A DNA stretch of 27,193 nucleotides, taken from an uncultured Eubacteriales bacterium (lineage in GTDB: Bacteria > Bacillota > Clostridia > Oscillospirales > CAG-272). The stretch covers positions 1-27,193 of the forward strand of contig CAJLCI010000032.1 of the NCBI GenBank assembly GCA_905205065.1, in the 5' to 3' direction. A program made the position numbers and the translations under genes. The notes below the pieces were generated by a model that saw nothing but the letters and a program-made list of their open reading frames with translations, was not told where the DNA came from and made no database searches. Shown here in pieces: positions 22,165-27,193 of the stretch; position 1 is the stretch's first letter; every line of letters starts with the position of its first letter.

Positions 22165-23643
22165 ATGACCGAATATTCCATTTATAAAGATATAGCGGAA
22201 CGCACTGGAGGGGACATATATATAGGTGTAGTCGGTCCGGTCCGCACCGGAAAGTCTACCTTTATCAAAAGATTCATGGAATCTCTTGTAATCCCAAATA
22301 TAGAAAGTGAATTCGACCGCGAAAGAGCAAAAGACGAAATGCCGCAGAGCGCAGCCGGCAGAACCGTGATGACGACTGAACCCAAATTCATTCCGGATGA
22401 GGCTGTAGGCGTTACGCTCGGCGACAATGCGCATATGCGCGTAAGAATGATCGACTGCGTCGGGTATATAGTACCGGATTCGCTGGGCTACATTGAGAAC
22501 GGAAGTCCGAGAATGGTGATGACACCTTGGTCCCAGTCTCCGATGCCCTTTGAACAGGCTGCCGAATTCGGAACAAAGAAGGTTATCGATGACCATTCCA
22601 CAATTGGAATCCTTGTTACAACAGACGGCTCTATAGGTGATATTCCCCGCAGTTCATACGCAGATACCGAGCGTCGTGTTGTAAACGAGCTTAAGGCTTT
22701 GAAAAAGCCTTTTGCGATTATACTTAACGCAAAAGATCCGGAAAACGAAGAAACTGTAAAACTCGCATATGAGCTTGAGGAAAGCTACAGCGCTCCTGTC
22801 GCTCTGGTAAACTGCCTTGAGCTGAATGCCGAAGACATCAGGCATATTTTAGAGCTTATACTTCTCGAATTTCCCGTATCCGAAATCGGAATAGAGCTTC
22901 CGGAATGGACGCTTGCACTCGACTCGGATCATTGGCTCAATACATCTCTGAAAAATGCTGTTCTCGAATGCGCAGGAAACATACATAAAGCAGGAGACGT
23001 AAAAAATGTTTTTGAAGAACTCCGATCCGGAGAAACAGTAAAGTCGGCCGAACTGAAAAGCATAGATCTCGGAACCGGAAGCGCAGCGGTAACGCTTAAC
23101 CTTGCAGACGGACTGTACTACAAAATAATCAGCGAGCTGACCGGACTTGAAATCAGCGGAGACGAGGATCTTATATCGACACTCCGGTCTCTTGCATCGG
23201 TAAAGCACCGGTACGACAAGGTCGCCGCCGCGCTTGACGATGTTGCAGAAACGGGCTATGGAATTGTAACTCCGGATATCGATGATCTCCGTCTTGAAGA
23301 ACCTGAAATAATTGAAAGACCGGGAGGATACGGAGTACGGCTGCGCGCGAGCGCACCGTCGATTCACATGATGCGCGCTGACATTCAGACAGAGATAAAC
23401 CCTGTTGTCGGAAGCGAACAGCAATCCGAAGATCTTGTCAAATTCCTTCTCAATGAATTTGAGGAAGATCCTCACAGCATCTGGGAATCAAACATGTTCG
23501 GAAAAACACTTTACGAGCTCGTAACAGAGGGTCTGCACACAAAGCTCTCACATATGCCTGAAGAATCGCGGGCAAAGTTTTCCGAAACACTCAGCCGCCT
23601 GATAAACGAAGGCAGCGGAGGAATGATCTGCATTATCCTTTAA
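22165..23643 (+). CDS. spoIVA: stage IV sporulation protein A, coat morphogenetic ATPase
   Basis: Mother-cell ATPase that polymerises on the outer forespore membrane and is the base layer of the spore coat. The 492-residue length is that of the family. The N-terminal TRAFAC-type GTPase-like domain has Walker A GVVGPVRTGKSTFIKRFME near residues 17-35 and a switch/Walker B region RMIDCVGYIVPDSLGY near 92-107. The middle and C-terminal regions are well conserved; the end GSGGMICIIL is the hydrophobic tail used for membrane anchoring and SpoVM contact. GGAGG lies 7 nt before ATG, a strong signal. It has a SigmaE-type promoter, and ylmC follows after 53 nt with no terminator between. Confidence 0.97.
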   Translation: MTEYSIYKDIAERTGGDIYIGVVGPVRTGKSTFIKRFMESLVIPNIESEFDRERAKDEMPQSAAGRTVMTTEPKFIPDEAVGVTLGDNAHMRVRMIDCVGYIVPDSLGYIENGSPRMVMTPWSQSPMPFEQAAEFGTKKVIDDHSTIGILVTTDGSIGDIPRSSYADTERRVVNELKALKKPFAIILNAKDPENEETVKLAYELEESYSAPVALVNCLELNAEDIRHILELILLEFPVSEIGIELPEWTLALDSDHWLNTSLKNAVLECAGNIHKAGDVKNVFEELRSGETVKSAELKSIDLGTGSAAVTLNLADGLYYKIISELTGLEISGDEDLISTLRSLASVKHRYDKVAAALDDVAETGYGIVTPDIDDLRLEEPEIIERPGGYGVRLRASAPSIHMMRADIQTEINPVVGSEQQSEDLVKFLLNEFEEDPHSIWESNMFGKTLYELVTEGLHTKLSHMPEESRAKFSETLSRLINEGSGGMICIIL

Positions 23644-23696
23644 TTTTCAAGCTATAATTATTATTTAACGCCTTGCGGCATGGAGGTAGCTTTATT

Positions 23697-23999
23697 TTGA
23701 ACGGATGCTGTGTCGGAGCTCTTCAAGACAAGGAAGTAATCAACATATGCGACGGCAGCCGTCTCGGTTATATCTGTGACGTGGCAGTAGATACCTGTAC
23801 AGGAAAAATCGTCTCTATAAGTGTACCCGGAGAATGTAAATTATTTTCGTCTCCGCGCGGTTCGCTTATAGTAATTCCTTGGGAAAAGATTGAAAAAATC
23901 GGGGATGATACGATCCTGGTGAATCTGCCGCCGCGCTCGGAGTGCCGGTGCGAAAGACCAAAAAATCAAAAACCATGGTGGAAATGTCTGTTTGAATAA
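23697..23999 (+). CDS. ylmC: PRC-barrel sporulation protein, YlmC/YmxH family
   Basis: 100 residues, a single PRC-barrel domain: LQDKEVINICDGSRLGYICDVAVDTCTGKIVSI, followed by CKLFSSPRGSLIVIPWEKIEKIGDDTILVNL. This is the typical YlmC/YmxH pattern; family members are sporulation-linked with unknown biochemical role. The start is set at TTG 23697 because GGAGG (23682-23686) lies 10 nt before it; an in-frame TTG at 23673 lies upstream of that GGAGG and an ATT at 23694 is a further possibility. It is probably co-transcribed with spoIVA. The C-terminus is Cys/Arg/Trp-rich (ECRCERPKNQKPWWKCLFE), which is unusual and may bind metal. Confidence 0.85.
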   Translation: MNGCCVGALQDKEVINICDGSRLGYICDVAVDTCTGKIVSISVPGECKLFSSPRGSLIVIPWEKIEKIGDDTILVNLPPRSECRCERPKNQKPWWKCLFE

Positions 24000-24041
24000 A
24001 TTTTCAGACAGATACAACTCTCTTTAACAGAATTTAACAGA

Positions 24042-24117
24042 AAAATCCTGCAGGTTTCTTCCGATACGCCTCTGAATGGATTTATCCTTTCAGAGGTATA
24101 CCGTTCTGCAGGATTTT
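24042..24117. terminator. bidirectional terminator between ylmC and the HD gene
   Basis: AAAATCCTGCAG (24042-24053) and CTGCAGGATTTT (24106-24117) are perfect 12-base arms, and inside them CCTCTGAA pairs with TTCAGAGG. A and T runs at the two ends make it work in both directions. It serves the convergent ylmC and HD-domain genes and overlaps the HD stop codon by 2 nt. Confidence 0.92.
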
Positions 24118-24679
24118 ACTTTGTATTTGCTATTTTTTCACGGCTGTCGCTGCGGACAAGCTCCCTCACTTCGGTTAAGTATTCGGAAAAAGACACTTTG
24201 TCATCTCCGTAGGTCATCTGCAGCTCATATTCTAACGGAATCCAAGTTTTTATGTCCGATTCATTATGCTGTATAACCGCTTCTATATTATCCAGAGCCT
24301 TAAAAATTTTCGCTTCAAGAGTCTCCCTTTCCGACATTTCACGAAATAGAGCCATCATCTCGGAAGAATACGGTTCCGGAAGAGATTTCAACCACTTGTT
24401 AAGCAATTCCGACTCTCGCGACTCATTCTTCTCGGTTTTATCAAACGACGGAATATCTCCGGTAAATACTTCGCCCAAATCATGTATCAAACACATTTTT
24501 AATAATTTTTCAAGATCTGCGCCGGGAAATTCATCACTTACAAGATAAGCCATCAGCGTAAGCCGCCATGAATGTTCCGCAACACTTTCCCTGCGGTTTC
24601 CGGACGTATAGCAATGTCTTTCCGTATCTTTTAATCGTTCCGCCAAATGAAGTATTTCTATAAGCCTTCTCGCATTCAT
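24116..24679 (-). CDS. HD-domain hydrolase, YfbR/HDDC2-like
   Basis: 187 residues. The HD metal site is visible: AEHSWRLTLMAYLV (His near 36), MCLIHDLGEVFTGDIPSFD (HD near 70, with the extra acidic residues), and a later Asp in ALDNIEAVIQHNE. This arrangement matches the small HD phosphohydrolases related to YfbR, 5'-deoxynucleotidases; the exact nucleotide substrate is inferred from the family. Its ATG overlaps the stop of pgsA by 4 nt (ATGA), so the two are translationally coupled. It ends in the shared bidirectional terminator. Confidence 0.88.
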   Translation of the reverse strand: MNARRLIEILHLAERLKDTERHCYTSGNRRESVAEHSWRLTLMAYLVSDEFPGADLEKLLKMCLIHDLGEVFTGDIPSFDKTEKNESRESELLNKWLKSLPEPYSSEMMALFREMSERETLEAKIFKALDNIEAVIQHNESDIKTWIPLEYELQMTYGDDKVSFSEYLTEVRELVRSDSREKIANTK

Positions 24680-25311
24680 TTTAAATCTAAGTCCATATTA
24701 TTGTCTTTCTTATCTGATTCCGCTCCGTCTGTTCCGGCACACTCGGCAATCATTTCCCTATAAAGCATCATATAGCGTACAAGAGAATAAATTATCAAAA
24801 ATACGCATACCGCAAAAATCACCATGGCGACAGCTTCCGGAATTCCGGGAAAGAGTATTACAAGAGCTGTCGAAATGTCAAGCGCGGCTGTCGCCGCTTT
24901 GCCGTACCAGCGCGCATACGGCATTCTATCCGTCTTTTTGAGAACTCTTGTTCCGACTGCAAGCATTGTAAGCTCCTTAACAGCAAGAAGGACAACCGCA
25001 GCTATAATCCATTTATATTTCACAGTAAGGCAAATTAGTACGGAAAGCTGAGTAAGCTTGTCCGCCAGCGGATCAAGAAATTTCCCAAGATCGGTTATCA
25101 CCTTGAATTTTCTCGCAATAAATCCGTCGAGTACATCTGTAAAAGCAGAAACCGCAACTGTAATAAACGTAAAAACATACTCATTTCTAAACCAGAAAAT
25201 AAATATCAGAGGTATCAAAATAAGCCTGAACATACTGAGAATATTGGGAATCGTAATAATATCCTTTTTTGTCAGTCCAGATATCCGATTTGAAAATGTT
25301 TTGTCTTTCAT
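24676..25311 (-). CDS. pgsA: CDP-diacylglycerol-glycerol-3-phosphate 3-phosphatidyltransferase
   Basis: Membrane enzyme that makes phosphatidylglycerol phosphate, the first committed step to phosphatidylglycerol and cardiolipin. The 211-residue product has the full CDP-alcohol phosphatidyltransferase motif DGFIARKFKVITDLGKFLD followed by PLAD near residues 62-85 (DG-x2-AR-x8-G-x3-D-x3-D). At least five hydrophobic helices are visible, beginning with TIPNILSMFRLILIPLIFIF. The charged tail EDKKDN-like region after the last helix is long. Upstream, GAGAGG is directly followed by ATG GGT TAA, a two-codon reading frame, 8 nt before the true ATG 25311. A promoter and possible regulatory leader lie about 430 nt upstream. 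It is coupled to the HD gene downstream. Confidence 0.93.
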   Translation of the reverse strand: MKDKTFSNRISGLTKKDIITIPNILSMFRLILIPLIFIFWFRNEYVFTFITVAVSAFTDVLDGFIARKFKVITDLGKFLDPLADKLTQLSVLICLTVKYKWIIAAVVLLAVKELTMLAVGTRVLKKTDRMPYARWYGKAATAALDISTALVILFPGIPEAVAMVIFAVCVFLIIYSLVRYMMLYREMIAECAGTDGAESDKKDNNMDLDLK

Positions 25312-25378
25312 AATGTTTAACCCATCCTCTCTGTTATCATTTTTCCTTATAAATATTTATAACCGAAAACGATATATT

Positions 25379-25640
25379 TACGTCTGTAAAACGTTCACCT
25401 GTAAAGATATTCGCGTGCAAGACATTCATCCGTAAAGGCTTTTGCGTGCAAGGCATTCATCCGTAAAGGCTTTCGCGTGCAAGGCATTCATCCGTAAAGG
25501 CTTTCGCGTGTAAGGCATTCGCCCATAAAGACTCTCGCGTTGTATAGGCTTTCGCGTGTATAGGCGTTCACAGATAAAGACGTTCACGTTGTGTTGTAAA
25601 AGCGTTCGACGGTAAGACGCTCAACGGTAAAGACGCTCGC
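25379..25640 (-). repeat. 16-nt tandem array, locus B
   Basis: About 17 units of 15-17 nt in the pgsA leader. Plus-strand examples: CTGTAAAGATATTCG, CGTGCAAGGCATTCAT, CCGTAAAGGCTTTCG, CAGATAAAGACGTTCA. In the middle (about 25430-25505) units alternate to give a 31-nt period repeated three times almost without change. The family is the same as loci A and C. The strand given is the one reading CGAACGTCTTTAC, to match the others; on it stops appear several times (TGA in GGATGAATG), so it is not one coding frame. Confidence 0.88.
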
Positions 25641-25685
25641 ACCTGCAGACGACGAGTTCCGCTCACTTTTCCGATAGTATCCCAT
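25584..25685 (-). CDS. possible 33-residue leader peptide before pgsA
   Basis: ATG 25685 lies 10 nt after AAGGAG (25701-25696), about 50 nt downstream of a near-consensus promoter, and opens 33 codons: MGYYRKSERNSSSAGA, then SVFTVERLTVERF and YNTT, stop TGA at 25586-25584. The second half is translated from the first units of the 16-nt array and contains SVFTVERL, the peptide also given by array A. The ATG lies in a hairpin loop. It may be a leader peptide of the pgsA operon or a chance frame; no homologue is known to me. Confidence 0.35.
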   Translation of the reverse strand: MGYYRKSERNSSSAGASVFTVERLTVERFYNTT

Positions 25686-25698
25686 TTAATCGGAACTC
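25654..25698 (-). promoter_or_regulatory. two mutually exclusive hairpins in the pgsA leader
   Basis: In the minus-strand RNA, TTCCGAT (25695-25689) pairs perfectly with ATCGGAA (25675-25669), loop 13 nt holding the small ORF's ATG. Alternatively GAGTTCCG (25698-25691) pairs perfectly with CGGAACTC (25661-25654). Both use 25695-25691, so only one can form. The second also covers half of the AAGGAG. This is the layout of a switch or attenuator; no known riboswitch class is recognised. Confidence 0.5.
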
Positions 25699-25742
25699 CT
25701 TATGATAGTCTTTAACCCTATTAAAAGCTATATATTTTTTAA

Positions 25743-25771
25743 ATTATACCACTGTTAATAAAGTTATGCAA
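25743..25771 (-). promoter_or_regulatory. promoter of the pgsA-HD operon
   Basis: On the minus strand TTGCAT (25771-25766), 17-nt spacer, TATAAT (25748-25743). Transcription would start near 25736, giving a leader of about 425 nt before pgsA that includes the hairpins, the small ORF and array B. Confidence 0.8.
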
Positions 25772-25836
25772 GAGGAAAAAACATTTTAAAATAAAGTTTT
25801 GTAATAAATATATTAAAAAATCTCATATATACGCAA

Positions 25837-25886
25837 AAAAGCCGATGTTTCTTCCGCGCTGGTAAAAACGCAGAAGACATCAGCTT
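25837..25886 (-). terminator. terminator after sigG
   Basis: AAGCTGATGTCTTC (25886-25873) pairs with GAAGAAACATCGGCTT (25854-25839) with small bulges, followed on the minus strand by TTTTTTGC. A T run on the other side (after 25889) could give activity on the plus strand too. It lies about 110 nt after the sigG stop. Confidence 0.8.
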
Positions 25887-25994
25887 AATATTTTTTTCAG
25901 ATTTAACCGGCGAGCTGTTTCTCAACTTTCTACATTAAAAATTTTATACAAATTTTCAACCTTTAAAATGAATACTTAAGACAAACAGACGTAA

Positions 25995-26786
25995 CTATAA
26001 TTCCCTTCTCATGCGTTCAAGTGCTCCCTTTTCCAGCCTTGAAACCTGCGCCTGCGAAATTCCGATCTCTGACGCTATTTCCATTTGAGTTTTTCCGGAA
26101 AAAAAGCGCATTCCTATAATAGACCGTTCTCGCTCAGACAGCTTTTTCATCGCTTCCCTCAGAGCAATATTTTCAATCCAGCTTTCGTCAGTATTATCAT
26201 TGTCGCTTATCTGATCCATAACATATATAGAATCACCGCTGCCGTCGCCGTAAACCGGATCGTAAAGCGAAATCGGTTCTACAATCGCTTCAAGCGCAGT
26301 GCTGACATCATGCTCGGTACACGTTATACCGTTTTCAGAAAGCTGCTTAGTTATTTCGGCGATTGTAGGTTCATGCTGCATTTTTGAGGAAAGCTGTTCC
26401 CTTGCCGTAAGCGCCTTATATGCAAGATCGCGCACAGAACGGCTAACCCGTACCGAATTGTTGTCACGAAGATATCTTCTTACTTCACCTATTACCATAG
26501 GAACGGCGTAGGTAGAGAATTTTACGTCAAGCTCAGTGTTAAAATTATCAATCGCCTTCATCAATCCCACACATCCGACCTGAAAAAGATCGTCAAGATT
26601 ATCGCTTCTGCATGTGAAGCGCTGTATAATTGATAAAACAAGGCGAAGATTTCCGTAAACAAGCTTTTGTCTTGCGTCCTTATCTCCGTTTTTGGCTTTT
26701 ATAAGAAGGTCTTTTTTTTCTTCATCGGTCAAGGTCTTCAGCTTTGCGGTATTTACCCCGCAGATAACCACTTTATTATGATACAT
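25995..26786 (-). CDS. sigG: RNA polymerase sporulation sigma factor SigmaG
   Basis: Forespore sigma factor for late sporulation genes, 263 residues, full length. The N-terminal NKVVICGVNTAKLKTLT is specific for SigmaG (Bacillus: NKVEICGVDTSKLPVL). Region 2 has LVYGNLRLVLSIIQRFTCR, DDLFQVGCVGLMKAIDNF and VKFSTYAVPMVIGEVRRYLRD; region 3 has PISLYDPVYGDG and YVMDQISD; region 4 ends with KTQMEIASEIGISQAQVSRL. GGAGG lies 9 nt before ATG. A SigmaF-type promoter is upstream. In many Firmicutes sigE lies before sigG; what lies beyond the right edge here is not visible. Confidence 0.97.
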   Translation of the reverse strand: MYHNKVVICGVNTAKLKTLTDEEKKDLLIKAKNGDKDARQKLVYGNLRLVLSIIQRFTCRSDNLDDLFQVGCVGLMKAIDNFNTELDVKFSTYAVPMVIGEVRRYLRDNNSVRVSRSVRDLAYKALTAREQLSSKMQHEPTIAEITKQLSENGITCTEHDVSTALEAIVEPISLYDPVYGDGSGDSIYVMDQISDNDNTDESWIENIALREAMKKLSERERSIIGMRFFSGKTQMEIASEIGISQAQVSRLEKGALERMRREL

Positions 26787-26854
26787 CCAAGACTTCCTCC
26801 GCTTGATGCCGATACAGATATTGAGGATGAATTTTTGCTTTCATCACTGATAAA

Positions 26855-26884
26855 AGTATTGACAAAACGGATAAGAAAATATGC
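26855..26884 (-). promoter_or_regulatory. SigmaF-type promoter of sigG
   Basis: On the minus strand GCATA (26884-26880), 16-nt spacer, GTCAATACT (26863-26855). This fits the forespore SigmaF consensus recalled from Bacillus (GYATA, 15-16 nt, GGNRANANT) with one mismatch; it can also be read as a SigmaG-like TGCATA-N18-CAATACT. Early forespore transcription of sigG is known in Bacillus. The start would be about 60 nt before the ATG. Confidence 0.6.
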
Positions 26885-26910
26885 ACTTAGGATAATTTAA
26901 CAAACATTGG

Positions 26911-26953
26911 CAATAAAAAAGAATCCCATCAATTACCAATAAAATCGGGATTC
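26911..26953 (-). terminator. terminator of a gene beyond the right edge
   Basis: GAATCCC (26953-26947) pairs perfectly with GGGATTC (26927-26921), then TTTTTTATTG on the minus strand. It ends a minus-strand transcript that passes through array A and isolates sigG with its own promoter. Confidence 0.82.
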
Positions 26954-27000
26954 AAATAATTATTAAAATTTATAAATAAAAGCAATATGCCGTTGTCTGT

Positions 27001-27193
27001 TGGCTATAAAACGTCAAACTGTAAAGATGTTCAAGTGTAAGGTGTTCGAGTGCAAAAGCGTTCGACTGTAAAGATGTTCGGCTGTAAAGATGTTCGGCTG
27101 TAAAGACGTTCGACTGCAAAGACGTTCGACTGCAAAGACGTTCGACTGTAAAGGCGTTCGACTGTAAAGGCGTTCGACTGTAAAGGCGTTCGA
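27001..27193 (-). repeat. 16-nt tandem array, locus A, cut by the window edge
   Basis: Twelve units of 15-17 nt. Plus-strand reading: three identical copies of ACTGTAAAGGCGTTCG at the right edge, two of ACTGCAAAGACGTTCG before them, then increasingly diverged units towards sigG. On the minus strand (unit TCGAACGTCTTTACAG) all three frames of the unit lack stops; one frame is open from the window edge to TGA at 27016-27014 (59 codons) with the 16-residue repeat SNVFAVERLCSRTSLQ. It may be the end of an ORF or a 3' untranslated region. Confidence 0.92.

Noticed and set aside
22849..23475. 208-codon minus-strand frame in spoIVA
   Set aside because: Antisense shadow of spoIVA; composition is not protein-like and no start signal is present.
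27001..27193. CRISPR array
   Set aside because: Units are contiguous 16-mers with no unique spacers, and no cas gene is in the window; the same holds for the arrays at 13828 and 25379.

Overview
The window reads as chromosome of an endospore-forming, low-to-moderate GC Firmicute, most likely an uncultured member of the Clostridia. Evidence: the sporulation genes spoIVA, ylmC/ymxH-type and sigG; a proofreading-defective Pol I; direct glutaminylation (glnS beside gltX); and an F-type ATP synthase whose c subunit carries a Na+-type binding site. No rRNA, tRNA, CRISPR array, insertion sequence or phage gene was seen. The species cannot be named from this sequence.

Layout. Positions 1-3605 (minus) are the promoter-proximal end of an ATP synthase operon, atpI-atpB-atpE-atpF-atpH-atpA, with atpA cut by the window edge. 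Positions 4036-9366 (minus) hold a likely operon: metallo-beta-lactamase hydrolase, gltX, glnS, asd, ending in a clear terminator. Positions 9524-12255 (plus) hold a membrane-anchored transglutaminase-fold protein that has lost its catalytic triad, then hom (homoserine dehydrogenase without an ACT domain) and a long terminator. Positions 12484-14704 (minus) hold a Nudix hydrolase, rnhA and a GNAT acetyltransferase. Positions 14982-16640 (plus) hold an AT-rich nitroreductase and a WecG/TagA glycosyltransferase. Convergent to these is a NYN-domain protein with a long repetitive linker (16682-18553, minus). Then polA (plus), spoIVA-ylmC (plus, behind a SigmaE-type promoter), a bidirectional terminator, the pgsA-HD hydrolase pair (minus) and sigG (minus, behind a SigmaF-type promoter).

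The most unusual property is in the spaces between genes. Most long gaps hold a degenerate short-period tandem array, each with its own period: 7 nt (inside the atp operon), 8 nt (before hom), 10 nt (before polA), about 41 nt (after hom), and one 16-nt family at three separate loci in both orientations (13828-14097, 25379-25640, 27001-27193). The NYN gene carries the same kind of expansion inside its coding sequence (18-nt and 15-nt units). A second recurring property is a split Shine-Dalgarno signal, GAAAGG-N-ATGGTNAT, before many starts, placing an extra ATG 13-16 nt before the homologous start codon.

Other points: a candidate pgsA leader with a small ORF and two mutually exclusive hairpins, and a candidate AUU start for the NYN gene. 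All start choices, promoters and terminators were read by eye; none was scored by software.
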